From: Hetaerina americana
Taxonomy: Eukaryota > Arthropoda > Insecta > Odonata > Calopterygidae
DNA length: 64,000 nt
Direction: 5' to 3'
Assembly: GCA_022747635.1 (NCBI GenBank)
Contig: JAKTNV010000011.1
Location: 13,833,475 to 13,897,474 of the forward strand
Shown: positions 32,386 to 43,412 of the stretch, piece by piece
Layout of the letters: every line of letters starts with the position of its first letter
How positions within the stretch are numbered: position 1 is the stretch's first letter
Program-made: the position numbers and the translations under genes
The notes under the pieces: model-generated
What the model was told of the DNA's origin: nothing
The model's database searches: none
The model's input: only the letters and a program-made list of their open reading frames with translations

Positions 32386-32386
<1 letters not shown>
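31561..32386. other. Unassigned DNA
   Basis: No recognised feature. CACTTAATGAGTTC and the inverted ATCATTAAGTGGATTTTACG near 31830-31925 form a short imperfect inverted pair (AAATCCACTTAATGA). Confidence 0.4.
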
Positions 32387-32587
<201 letters not shown>

Positions 32588-33015
32588 AAACCTAAGTGGT
32601 CATTGAAGCAGGAGGATAGACGTAGACTGGAGGCTTTTGAAATGTGGGTGTAGAAGAAGAATGGAAAAGGTGAAATGGACAGAGAAGAAAACAAATGAGG
32701 AAATACTTGGTATGGTGGGCGAGAACAGGGGTTTGTTGAGAGAAATCCTATGGAGGCAGGAAAAGTGGATGAGGGGGGTAGTGACCGGCAGCGGGATGTT
32801 GAAGAATGTAATTGAGGGGAGAATGTTAGGCAAACGAGGAAAGGGAAGGAACAGGATAGGGATGTTGGACGGGATGAAGGAAGGAAGAAAGTACTTAGAG
32901 CTGAAGAGGGACCTGATGTAGTGTAGGATCTTGTGTTTACTAGGGGTCACAAATTATTTAATTAGTAATTATGTCCTTCCAAAAACCTACCTTAACCGGT
33001 AGATTACCTAATAAT
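32588..33015 (+). mobile_element. LINE-B 3' end, best preserved
   Basis: Begins in TGGTCATTGAAGCAGGAGGA (WSLKQED) and continues LEAFEMWV, then a stop, RRMEKVKWTEKKTNEEILGM, VGENRGLLREILWRQEKWMR, GVVTGSGMLKNVIEGRMLGK, RGKGRNRIGMLDGMKEGRKY and LELKRDLM before its stop at 32919. The tail CCAAAAACCTACCTTAACCG, then GTAGATTACC(TAA)n, ends near 33015. It serves as the reference for other fragments. Only one stop interrupts the visible coding part. Confidence 0.85.
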
Positions 33016-33080
33016 AATAATATATACATATATAAAAATAAAATTATATTTATATATCAGGAGACAAACACATATGTATG

Positions 33081-33084
<4 letters not shown>

Positions 33085-33135
<51 letters not shown>

Positions 33136-33148
33136 TATATATATATTC
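33085..33148. repeat. (TATG)n and (TA)n microsatellite
   Basis: TATGTATGTATG passes into about 24 TA units. Confidence 0.9.
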
Positions 33149-33780
33149 GCATGTGTTTCAGAGTGAATATTTCTCCAAGGGTCCATTTCATCGTTAAGTT
33201 TTGTAAGTGTTAACCGTTCCTCATAATGTCGGCGTTGAATATTTTATTAATGAAGTTTATGGTTATTCGTTACAACGCTTAAATTTCCCATTCCTTTCCA
33301 GACGGCTTCTCATTAAAGCTTCTGTTGATTTTAGACGTTCCGGACAAACTATTCCGTTTGTCCGTTCCGGACAAAATATTTTTGCTTGCGTTTTGATTAA
33401 TTCGAGAGGAGAATTGAATACAGCAGCAATGTTCATGTAGTTTATCATTGCTCCCTTTCATTTCCGTTTAAATTTGTAAATGCCGAATTTCTTATGCTTT
33501 TCTAGTGCAATGCTTAGGTGGAAGAAGAAGAGGACTATTTAGTCTCAATCTACCCCAGTTTACACGTTTTATTATTAGTATTCCTTGATTTTTTTGGTCT
33601 TGTAGCAAATACTTTGTGGTCTAATTTAGTTTGTGTTTTCGAGCACCGTTGGAAGAAAATACAAACCTAAAGAATCTAACTATATCCAAGCTTGGAATAA
33701 ATTTCTGATGCGCGTCTTGACTCGCAATTTATGACTTTCTACTTGTAAAAAAGATTTAAAAATCCTAGACATTAGCTCCA
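33149..33780. other. Unassigned; short CGGACAAA hairpin
   Basis: At 33342-33365 CGGACAAA and TTTGTCCG form an eight-base stem around CTATTCCG, and TTCCGGACAAA recurs at 33366. No gene is recognised. Confidence 0.35.
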
Positions 33781-33785
33781 TATAT

Positions 33786-33969
33786 CCATATATATATATA
33801 TATATATGCATTCAAACACAAAATCCCGCCATACTGCGAACAAATATTCATTCACATGGAAATAGATATAAGGAAAACGGATAGGAACACATATAAAGGA
33901 CGAACACAATAGAGGTGGGGAAGGCGGAATCTAACGGATCCGTTTTCCTTTTATCTATTTCCATGTGAG

Positions 33970-34000
<31 letters not shown>

Positions 34001-34022
34001 TTATTTATTTATATTTATATAT
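33786..34022. repeat. (TA)n tracts flanking the fold-back repeat
   Basis: Short TA runs lie at 33786-33807 and 33969-33995, followed by (TTTA)n to about 34022. Confidence 0.85.
33838..33966 (+). repeat. Dispersed coding-like repeat with inverted partner
   Basis: ATTCATTCACATGGAAATAG followed by ATATAAGGAAAA and CACATATAAAGG matches 57294 down to about 57225 on the opposite strand, and both read FIHMEIDIRK..., TYKGR/TYKRR in the same frame. ATCCGTTTTCCTTTTATCTA then TTTCCATGTGAG at 33937-33968 is the inverse of the first part, making a fold-back. TA tracts lie on both sides. The family is unknown. Confidence 0.55.
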
Positions 34023-35535
34023 AAGAGTCTGTTTTTGATACTTAATTTAATTAATGAAATTTACTTAGTGCAGTTTGAAAAGCAGTTTTTAGAAATTATT
34101 TTCCGACCCAAGTTTTGACTCATAGAAAACTCATTTCCGTGGTTAAAAAAATAATATTTTCCTTGAAAACTTATTTTTCGAATTAGCCAAAACTTTCGTT
34201 GTAATATTAAAAATCGCAAACCTTTTTTTTTGGGGCGCTCATCTAAATTTATCGCATTCATTTAAATTGATATATTTCCTTTCGATCGTTTATTTTTATA
34301 TTTCGGTTTTCGTCTTTTCAATAGAAATACCTTTTTTAATTAATTTCTTCATATACATCTCAAATCTTTCCTCAACTGTTTTTGCCTCTATGACGTTTTT
34401 ATAATTTGTTTATACACAAATTCTTTCAATTTTGGAGACTTTATTATCAAATACTTATACTGTCAGACCCTTCGACCGTATTCGCAATTCATGTTTTTTT
34501 TAATAAAAAAGGACCGACAGAAGAATAAAAACCTAATAAGATGTAAGGCCAGGGCAAAAAAATTGAATAAATTGAAGGACTGTTAATTAACCAATTAATT
34601 AAAAGCAAATACTCCAAGGAAATGTTTGAATTACAAACCAATATTTCAAGTTTCACTTTGTGAAAAGTTTTGCAATACACATCGGAAAAGAACAATATAC
34701 CTCTATTCAAGCATAAAAAAAGAAAAAACACCAATTGGGGCCAATCATAATGGAGTCAACGGACAAGTATTGTTATCAGGCTTTGAAAATCCAACCCCCC
34801 AACCCCATACTTCCTTGTTGTCTCATGTATTGTATGTTACCCCATCGTAATTCTTCGTTTAAGGTGAACGACAAACATTATTAGTATTCAAAACTCATTC
34901 TATCACGAAATTATCGTTGAAATAACATTATTTCTCTTCTTAAATTAATATTTGTTTACCATTTGATGTGTTATTATTAATTTAACTTTCCTCTTGAGTT
35001 TATTCAGTTCATTCAGTTCAATTTTTCCTCCTCTTTGCCCAAGGCTTTACTTATTATTCATGCTCAGTTCTTTTGTGTGAATTCTTTCCCGATTCCTCTC
35101 GATTTCTTTTCTCGTCCCATTCCTTCCTAACCCTTTTTCCGTTCCCCTCCACGCGAAAGGTGGAGTGGAGATAGGATCGATGACCCCCGGCGATTAGTCC
35201 AGTGCTACCACTTCGCCGGAACCTCCTTGCTATTCCATCTGTCCCCTTCTCTCTCTCCCACTCTCCTTCCTCCCTTAACTCTCAGCGTGAACCCTTCCAA
35301 GGAAGATCACCCGGTCGAGAAAGGCAATCGCTTTAAAATAAGGGTCGTTCCGTATACCTTCGTATCGCTCCCATCACAGCAGTGAAGAGAATAATGAAAG
35401 AACTCGGTCAGGTGAAGAAGATTTTTAAAATAAGGTGGGAGTTTATGAAGGGGACATAAAGTAAAAATTATAAAGGAAAATATCGGCTGAAACATTAAAA
35501 CGTACCTGGCACCCTAGTCTATAATACGAGACTCG
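34023..35535. other. Unassigned DNA
   Basis: AT-rich to about 34980, then C/T-rich to 35280. Short frames only; none has a recognised motif. Confidence 0.4.
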
Positions 35536-35539
35536 TAAA

Positions 35540-35790
35540 TTGTAATTCGATTCCGCGTACTTTCTTCCTCCCTTTATACCGTCAAACATCCGCATCTTTT
35601 TCCTACCCCAATCCAACCGCCAATCAAAATCCTCTTCTACACATATCCTTTCTTTCTCCTATGGATTTCTCCCAAGAATCTTCTCTCTTCCCCCACAATG
35701 CCTAACACCTCTTTATCATGACATTCCTTTCAGTCTACTTGACATTCTTCACCCCCACTTCTCAAAATCCTCCCAAGACTTCTCTTTGAA
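35540..35790 (-). mobile_element. LINE-B fragment
   Basis: Minus strand. Equivalents of GGRKYA.NRI near 35560, the DWRLDWG segment, SLGRNP and EEVLGIVGERE, and KMSSRLKGM. It faces a plus-strand LINE-B fragment that starts about 35785. Confidence 0.6.
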
Positions 35791-36240
35791 AAGGATGAAT
35801 ACAGTAGTAGGGATATAAAAAGAAAAATTACGCTAGGCAAAGTATCTTTCTCAAGAAAAAGGAAATTAAGGACAAGAGGATGTTAAGGACATTTAGAAAG
35901 TAGGTTTCGAAAAAAAGTAGTGAAAAATTTGGTATTGAGTGTGGTTTTGTACGGTTTAGATACTTAGTCGTTGAATCAAGGTGGTAGACGTAGACTGGAG
36001 GCTGTTTAGAAGTTTTTTAGGAGAAAGGATGGAGGATGGAAAAGGGCATATGGATGAATGAAAAGTCACGACGAGGAAGTACTGGACATCTTGGGGGAGG
36101 AGAGAGGCTTGTTGGGAGAAATCCAGAGTAGACAGTAAAGGTGGATGAAGAGCATTTTAATTTATGCCATGGGAAGTTGAAAACTGCGGTATAGAGAGGG
36201 AAGAACGTTAGACAGATAGTTAAAAATTTTCCAGAAAACA
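35785..36240 (+). mobile_element. LINE-B fragment
   Basis: Reads DEYSSRDIKRKITLGKVSFS, then KNLVLSVVLYGLDT, SLNQGGRRRLEAV, a broken RRKDGG segment, EEVLDILGEERGLLGEIQ, MKSILIYAMGS and REERLDR. Several stops. The content overlaps the facing minus-strand copy, so these are two insertions and not one inverted element. Confidence 0.7.
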
Positions 36241-36689
36241 GTTAAGTGCTAAAAAACATATATCTATGTATTTGTACTAATAAATATATAAAATACTAAT
36301 AAATATATCTATTAGAGATATAAACATATCTAATACAGCTCTACTTTAAATTTTTTTATTTCTAGAGAATTAATGGGCGGGCTCATCGAATAGATATAAA
36401 GATATAATGGCTTGGGAGGGGAAGGTCAAGGAATGGGAGAATTCTCGGTGGAAAAAGAGCATTTCTAAATTATGAACTAATTCGGCAAATGTGAAAAAAA
36501 TATGAGAGAGGATGATGCTGTACTATGGAGGAAATGAATGAAAGTGAGTTTCCTGAAACGTCATAAAATCGAAATGAATTTTTTTTTCACTTTTCCTTCA
36601 CCGAAAGGCAGGAAAGTCAACGGTGCTTTTTTTTTATTTCCTATTTTCCTCTTTTGCGGTTCCCCTTTTAGATGTCATTAAGTTTTCAT

Positions 36690-37240
36690 TGTACTCCATC
36701 GGCATGCAAGGATTTCAACTCATTTTCCCTTCGCTGTTCCCTATTCCACCCCCTCCCCCAAGCGACCAGTTCATTTCCTGCCTCTATTGTCCCCCCGGTC
36801 TTGGTTTTATCCCTTACCTCTTTATCCAACCCTGTTCCCTCTCTCCCACCCCTATCATCCTCTCCATCCACTTCATCACTCACCCTCCTTCCACCCCCAC
36901 CTCACTCCAAACCTACCCCATCTCCCCCGCCACATCATCCGCTTCCTGCTGCACGTGAGACGAATCCCGCATTGCACCTCTTGGAGCTCTCTTGCCCAAC
37001 TATCGTTATTCGCAAGTTACCCGCAACCTCTCTCTCTCTCCCACCACTCTCCCCTCCTTTACCATCACCACCCCCCCCCCATCACACCACACACGCACAC
37101 ACCCTTCCCCCGAGGGACAGTCTAAATCAAGTATTAAAATGTATTCAAGTCCACACTTTCGGGTAGAAACCAAACCCCTAGTACCTTCTCCTCTCTCTAT
37201 CCCTCCGCAATTCCATGACCCTGTCTCGACGTCCATCCGT
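36690..37240. repeat. C-rich low-complexity tract
   Basis: CCACCCC, TCTCTC and CACACAC words dominate. Frames of up to 164 codons in all phases are Pro/Ser/His/Leu-rich artefacts. Confidence 0.65.
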
Positions 37241-37534
37241 GCAAACAGGGAACTGCTTCGTCAGGGTCCACTTTGATTACACTTTGACCGAACCGGGTAT
37301 TGCCTCAGTCTACATTTTACGCAATAGCTCTTGGGTTCGACGTTCAGTTCCCACAGGAGGGTTTTAGGCTTTGCCGCCAAAAGCGTCCTCTGGTGTTAAA
37401 CCTACAATGTTTATTGGTTGTTGAAATTAGTATTTTCCACCATCCCCCCGTATAAAAAATAACTCATTACAAAAGATTTGTAAAAACAGAGTTGGGAAGA
37501 GTTTTTGAAAAATATATTGATTTCATATATTGCT

Positions 37535-38330
37535 TCAATGCCTCAAAATTCTTCAAAGCACATCCATTGAGCGTCGGCACATTTCCGCCAGCGGCTTTTC
37601 CACGACTCAAAGGCTCCTTGGTAGGCGGATGACGGGAGCCCCGTAAGGGTACGCGTGCAAGCCTCTTTGACGGCACTTATGGTCCCATGGTGGTATTCTT
37701 TGAGGGATGATTTCAATTTTTGGAATAGAATATAGTCTGCTGGAGCCAAGTCAGGACTATAAGGGGGGTTGGGGAATCGTCGCGATGCCGTTACAGAAGG
37801 TCTTCGCAAGCAGACACTCGACTCTGCTTTTGGTCGTCCGTCAAGACCTTCGGGACGAGTTTAGCCAGTTGATTTGCATCGCCAAAGTTCCAGTGATAAT
37901 GGTGCTCACTGTCATCTTATCAATATGATCTGGGATCATACGCACACTAATACGACGGTCTGAATTCAGCACTTCAAACACACGTTTCACGTTGTCATTG
38001 GTTCTTAACGTCGATGGCCGACCTTCGCGGGCTATTCCTCCACACTCTCTCGGGCATCTTTGAAGAGCTTGTGCCTCTTAAAAACTGCAGTTTTTGACAT
38101 GCTTTCATCCTCTAACACTTGGAAAATCATGCCCAACGTCTCCGTATCCGATTTCTCCAGTCCAACAGAAAATTTGATGGAGTGCCGCTTATCAATCGTC
38201 CGCTGAAATTTGCGCTTGTACCAAGTCACTCGACACGAGTCCACTGAAAAAACAATATAGCCTGAACGAACGTTCGCAGGCGATTGGTGCGTGTTAAAGG
38301 TCAGTCTCCCCACCACCAATCCTGCGCGGT
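37535..38330 (-). pseudogene. Mariner transposase remnant lacking the catalytic core
   Basis: Minus strand. The N-terminal part at 38319-38032 has RTIDKRHSIKFSVGLEKSD, then SMSKTAVFKRHKLFKDARES, the first helix-turn-helix region. After frame changes a second region reads DRRISVRMIPDHIDKMTVST and LNSSRRS, and DLLRR-like residues. The end at 37809-37543 has FPNPPYSPDLAPADYILFQK, then AYQGAFESWKSRWRKCADAQ. Only the third aspartate (APAD) remains; the GDETW and HHDNAPSH blocks are absent, so about 100 codons were lost. Sequence type differs from the 25-kb and 48-kb mariners, implying a third lineage. Terminal repeats were not resolved. Confidence 0.8.
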
Positions 38331-38589
38331 GCGACGTACAGTCACGTCAGGAAAAAATTGTTATTAATGCTTTTTATCCGTACCATTTATAGGTTTGAAT
38401 ACTTTCTCCTTCCCTTAATTCTGTCCGAAAATGACTTTTCCTTTCCCCCCTCTGTCTTGCTTTCCCAGCTGATTGCCTCTCACCTTATCTCCTTCTTCCA
38501 CTTTTCCTGCCTTCTTTGAATTTCGGCTTTGAATTATTTTAATGTCACATTGATTTAATTTTGTTCCAACATTTCATTATTAGCAGTAG

Positions 38590-38640
38590 TATATCGGATA
38601 ATGGTAGGTTTTCGAGGGACATAAGTAAGGTACTACACAC
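38590..38640 (-). mobile_element. Isolated LINE-B 3' tail
   Basis: Antisense to ATAATGGTAGGTTTTCGAGG at about 38598, followed by GACATAAGT, matching the ACTTATGTCC..CCAAAAACCTACC tail. No body is recognisable next to it. Confidence 0.45.
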
Positions 38641-38839
38641 CTTATTTACTACTTAGGTGTAGCTAACGAAATTCAAAATCCTCTGACCTCATTCCAGATA
38701 ATTCATGTATATTCTTCCCACCATTACATTATGCCTACAATATCTCATTGGATAAACCTTGAATACTCTCTACCTCCCTAACTTCATCTAATCTAATCTA
38801 TTCTTCTCCTCCCCCCTCTCGTATATCGCTTCCTGAGGC

Positions 38840-39100
38840 CGTAGAATAAGGAAGAAAATAAGTTGGACGGGGTGGAAGAAAAAACGGCGAAGATTGTAAT
38901 ATGGTGTGGGTAGAGGAATTTCCGAATAAGGCAAAAAACGGGTAGAGGAAATTTTGAGTGGTGGTAGGACGTTGAAGGATTTGATAGAAGGAAGAATAAT
39001 AAGGAAACTTGTGTTGAGGAAGGTGTAAAATAGGTTTTTAGAAGGGAAATGGGCCGCACGAAAACAACTAAAGGAGAAAAAAACGTTGGTAAGAGGAGGA
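38840..39100 (+). mobile_element. LINE-B fragment
   Basis: The plus strand gives RRRIRKKISWTGWKKKRRRL, then KKRVEEILSGGRTLKDLIEG and RIIRKLVLRKV, corresponding to RRMEKVKWTEKKTNEE, MRGVLTGNGMLKTVIEG and RMLGKRGKGR. The GLLREIL block is replaced by unrelated sequence. Confidence 0.6.
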
Positions 39101-39139
39101 TAATGTATTCCAATGCAACAATTTCAGAGTGTAAAAATA

Positions 39140-39215
39140 ATTCACCTTGGCCGGGATTGGAACCCGGATCCCTAAATGTCCGGTCTAGTACTTTAGCCAG
39201 TTAAGCTATGGTTTA
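39140..39215 (-). mobile_element. tRNA-like SINE head
   Basis: Minus strand. GGGTTCCAATCCCGGCC (B box, antisense at 39150-39165) follows TTAACTGGCTAAAGTACTAG and ACCGGACATTTAGGGATCC. The first block resembles an A box (TAGCTTAACTGG). Arms of a cloverleaf can be drawn in part, but acceptor pairing is poor. Probably a SINE head; a decayed tRNA gene is the alternative. Confidence 0.5.
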
Positions 39216-39289
39216 ATTTAGTTTTATTCGGTCTAGTATGTTACACTGCTAGTTTTTACATTGTACATATTGTCAGCTTACAGATTATG

Positions 39290-39420
39290 GTTACAGCATA
39301 TTTTTTCTTCTTTATAAATATATGTATGCATAAACATACACATGCATACACATAAACATAAATATGCATATACGCACTTGCATAGACGTACTTACATTCA
39401 TATACATTGCATAAAACAAT
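39290..39420. repeat. (CATA)n-type imperfect microsatellite
   Basis: Repeated ATGCATA, CATACACA and CATAAACATA units. Confidence 0.75.
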
Positions 39421-40766
39421 TGTGACTATAAACAATACTGTGGAAGGAAATAATGAAGGCAGGGTTCACAAGATATAAAAGGAAATATTTGGATTAGCAG
39501 CGGAACATTATGTTTGGTTGGAATTGTTGATAGCTTTGAAGCACAGTTATTCAGAAAAACAACTTTTTAACCACGGACGAAATGTGTCCGGTACCGGGGG
39601 CAGCCACATCCGTTCCACTAATGCTTGCATGCCTTTAGCGGAATGTTTATTCGCGGTTCTCAACTGTTGAGACATCCTGGTGACCCTGAAATTCTGAGGA
39701 CTTTAAAGGAACAAGATGATTTGACGAAATACCGTACACATAAATGTCACGGGCATTCGTAGTCGTGCGCGACGCGCCATAGTCCACTGGGTTAAAGCCA
39801 ACTTTAAATACCTAAGTTGTTTTTACCTTGATATTGTAGGTCAGAGCGCTGTGGATAATGATAGTAATTGATCTGGTCTGTCCCTAACCAACCTTTTTTT
39901 AAAAATATAATTCCTCGAATAAATTAATTAGTTAAATTCCAACTGCCCCATATCGTGACTGATATATAATCCTTCCTTGTTTTCAGATTCCAAAGTATCA
40001 CGTGAAATGTTTCGGTAAAATTCGAGCGAGTACTTGAACGGTAATTTTTTCCTCGTATCGGAGTAACACTTAGACTTTGAGTAAGAAAAACTTTAAGAGA
40101 CGGTACTGGATATAACCTCTTTGGCTTTCCGAGATTTCTTTTAATTCTTCTTCTATGCTAGACTCACTGTTTCAACTTAAACCCAGAGAAGGTCGACATC
40201 TATCCCTGAGAGGTCCCGAGGCATTAAAGCGTTCGGATGGGGGAGGGAGCTCCTACGTAACAATGAATGATGCTCGATTTTCACTTGTTTTTATTTTGTT
40301 TCTCTTTTCTTTTTTTTGGTTCTTTTGTTTTCGTTCTACGCCTACGAAGTCGAAAAGAAAAGAGTGTCGGAATACGTACGAGGGTACGCGTTTTTTTCCT
40401 CTGCTCTACGTATCTATCTTCCTTTTTCTAGAAAGGGGAAGGAACAAAAGAAGTAGAATATACTGGTAATTTACTAAACGTTTTGAAACTTTTGCGTTCT
40501 CGAGCGGCTATTGTTTTGGGAATGGAAACTTTTGCAGTAGAGTTACTCCCCTTCCTCGGGTAAAAGGTGGATTTATTCTATTTTTTGTTCCAGATCGAGC
40601 ATGATAAAAGTCAATACGATAAAGTGAGCGGATTCTTGAAGTGCCCGTAAGAGAAACGACGATATATCGAAGTAATTTCGATATATTTTTTGCATTTCCG
40701 CTGGGTCAAAATAAAAATGTTAGCGAATTAATTAATCGTATCGATAATCATGACATGGCATTTTTC
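39421..40766. other. Unassigned DNA
   Basis: The block 39590-39800 is higher in GC but unrecognised. The frame at 40155-40469 is Phe/Ser/Arg-rich and has no motif. Confidence 0.4.
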
Positions 40767-40910
40767 GCCATGTGAATAAATTTTGAAATTGTTGATGTAA
40801 TCAACATTCAACATTTTGGCCACGTGAATAAAGTTCGAAATTGTCGATATAATCAACGTTCGACAACTTTGTCAAGTAAATGAATCGATTGTCGATTTTC
40901 GATTTTTCGC
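40767..40910. repeat. Degenerate 52-bp tandem repeat
   Basis: GCCATGTGAATAAATTTTGA at 40767 and GCCACGTGAATAAAGTTCGA at 40819 begin two 52-base units that both contain GATATAATCAAC- or GATGTAATCAAC-like ends. A third, weaker unit starts near 40871. The second unit includes the palindrome CACGTG. Confidence 0.65.
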
Positions 40911-41527
40911 ACGATAGTCCATATGACAATATGCGATAATGACAACGCATTCAAAGCAATGCTATGACAATATTTGCTATGTGAGTATGGTAGCCGGAAA
41001 GGATGATATAGTCTATTTGAACGACATTAATCGATAAGTTACCGTCGGTTTTTTTATTTAACAATTTATCTTTGTAATTAGGTAATTGTCCTGGTGGCAA
41101 CGGTCAAGTCTGGTCAATGGACACTTACAATTCACATACATACACACACAAGAAGAATTGATAAGGAGACAAAATGCTCTTAGTTACAATGACGGTCAAA
41201 GATTACTGTCCATCTTGGGACGTGGTAGCCGATGTGACAGATAAAATCCCATGTCGATGTATCGTCGTCAGCTCTATTTTCGTTTTATATCGGCGGTCCA
41301 TGTTGAACAAATGAATATCGCACAGCGAATCGTCGGATTGAGTGGAGAATGAAGGGGCGAAGGAGGAAAATGGAGGATTTCCCTCCCTCAAATCGTTTCA
41401 ACCCTTCCCCATACCCTGGTATTCCATGCCTTGGAGTCGTAACTTAAATTCTCTTTCCGGCTTCCCATGACTGGTGGTCTTCCACCGCAAAGTTTCAGGG
41501 CGGTAATTCCTTTCTCACCCTCAATTT

Positions 41528-41764
41528 GGGTCACTTCTCGGGGGCGGTCCGCCATGGCTTGCTCCTAACTCTCCCTCTGCTCCTCATGCTTTTTAGTTTA
41601 TTGAACCTCCTCCTGCGCCTTTGAAACACCCCGTCCACCGTATATGGATCCTCTTCATCAGGCCCGAATAATACGCGGGTAACCTCGAGGACGGACTTGG
41701 CGCAAGGATTCTTTTTTTTCAACAAGCGACGACCCCGCTGAGAGATTGCGGGACTACATTTCAC
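41528..41764 (-). CDS. Unrecognised basic reading frame, 77 codons
   Basis: The frame lies in a GC-richer island (41440-41790) and has balanced, protein-like composition: SQRGRRLLKKKNPCAKSVLE, VTRVLFGPDEEDPYTVDGVF, then QRRRRRFNKLKSMRSRGRVR. It stays open upstream of the first Met for several codons (SPPPVKCSP). The strongly basic C-terminus could bind nucleic acid. I do not recognise the family. It could be a retroelement gag end, a host exon or chance. Confidence 0.3.
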
Positions 41765-41934
41765 TGGCGGAGGACTCTTTAAAACGGAATTGAATATGCC
41801 TCCTCGCCTTCAAGAATATCTACCGGGCGTCACTAAATTGTTATCAATACAGTGTTTATCATTTATTTTAATCCGATTTCATTCTCGTCAAAGTTAATAT
41901 TGTGTCCTATTTTTCTTGAGTATTCGAGGTGTGT

Positions 41935-42815
41935 TCAGAAAATAACGGGAATTTTGAAAGTTCGCGGGTTTGGAGAGTCCCATTACCAAATATTTTTTAT
42001 TATGTTGGTATACATGCCCCTAAATTATGATAAAATTTTCAACGGTATTTATTGTTTACTTTTTCTGTGTCAACCACTAAGGTCAGACTTTTTTTTTATA
42101 AACTCGGCGATTTTCGCTTGTCATAAAAAATGGATTAAAGAATTTGTATCAAGCCTTAGTTTCGACGTCATAGCCGTAAACCAATGTTTCGTCACCTTTT
42201 TTAACACGTTTCTGTACTTCTGCTTAGTGGTTGACTTCATTTAGTGACTCCTGAGAATCGAAAGTCAACAATTTTGGAGCAAATTTTGCTGTAACTTGTT
42301 TCATACCGAAAAAATTCGAAAATATTTCATTGCATGAGCCAATCGACATGCAAACATCATCAGCGACTCCTCTGATTGTGATTCGGCGATCATTTAATGA
42401 CCATTTCTATCACTTTTTCCACGTTTTCATCGGTTGTTCATGTTCTGGGGCGTTCGTCATCTTCTACTTCTTCACGGCCATCTTGGAAACGCTTCTATCT
42501 TTCGTAAATTCTGGTTTTACTCGTAGCAGACTCACCACAGGCCTTTGTTAACATTTCACACACTTTCTTATACTTTCCAACGCAAAATTTGATACAAATT
42601 CTTCGATTCTTTTTTTTTTAACAAACGAAATTCGCCGAGCTCATAAAAACACGTCTAACCTTAGAGGCGTCTGCCTAAGGCAAAGTAAACATTGAATACC
42701 ACTGAAAGTTTGATCATACTTTAAGGGCATGTATACCAACATAATAAAAAATTTGCTAATCGGACTCTCCAAACCCCCGAAATTTAAAGTGGCTTACTAT
42801 TGTGCCAACTTTTAG
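41935..42815 (-). mobile_element. Fold-back mariner derivative with arms of about 190 bp
   Basis: The arms 41968-42165 and 42586-42778 are inverted copies: TTTGGAGAGTCCCATTACCA, TTATGTTGGTATACATGCCC and TTGTTTACTTT appear in one, and their complements in the other, with several mismatches. Both arms correspond to the 5' UTR and first codons of a mariner transposase (minus-strand reading AKFA.FV...KRIEEFVSNFALES). Between them, the minus strand holds broken mariner sequence: KMLTKACGESATSKTRIYE, RFQDGREEVEDDERP, TDENVEKVIEMV, and near 42165-42245 TLVYGYDVETK-like residues. The catalytic blocks are absent. It is a dead derivative that carries the 5' end twice. Confidence 0.65.
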
Positions 42816-43117
42816 ATTCTTTTGTGTTGGGAGAGGCTTAGAAATGCACCGTTATCACTTCTATGTCCATCGAAACTTTAGCTCAAAAAGTTGACATTTA
42901 TATACGAGAGTAATTTATGCCATTTTGCTGTATGTTCATCTACTTTCATCCACACTTCAGGTACGTTCCTATGCTATTTATTGGCATTAATATTGTAGCT
43001 TATGTTCTCCTCTGCGCAGAGCCACGACCTTTCAATTGTATTTCTCATTATTTAATGACGTTATTAGTCGATATAATGATGCTATTATCATGGGTCTATC
43101 GGCTTATTCCCTAATGC

Positions 43118-43172
43118 CATCCGCCACAGGCCCTTACGGCAGCTTTCTCAGTATTGCGTAGATGTAGATGTA
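43118..43172 (+). repeat. Stem-loop 3' tail copy 2
   Basis: CCGCCACAGGCCCTTACGGC, then AGCTTTCTCAGTATTGCGTA and GATGTAGATGTA. It is the same tail as at 52318, but the G-rich closing arm is mutated. Confidence 0.55.
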
Positions 43173-43299
43173 ACTAATCGCTGCTAAGTTAAGGACATTA
43201 CATTAAAATTACAGTATGAAATTAGGTGTCCTGCAATCTTGAAAGGAATAAACTATTTTCCACTAAATATAGGTACATGTATACTTACGGTTTCTTTCA

Positions 43300-43412
43300 T
43301 CCAATGCGAAACGCCTAATCTCTCCCTCCCTCTATCTCGCTAATCCAACAGTCTCCCCTCACTACCAGGATGTTCAACATTCCATTGCCAACTCATTATA
43401 TTCTTTCATCAA
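43300..43412 (-). mobile_element. LINE-B fragment
   Basis: Antisense to the GRNRIG, RMLGKRG and TGNGMLN blocks (from ATGTTCAACATTCCATTGCC). Short and diverged. Confidence 0.5.

Noticed and set aside
35785..36240. Twin-primed LINE with the copy at 35540
   Set aside because: The two fragments overlap in content, whereas twin priming gives non-overlapping or barely overlapping segments.
36672..37166. 164-codon open frame and its overlaps
   Set aside because: Same composition argument; CCCC and CACACA runs dominate.
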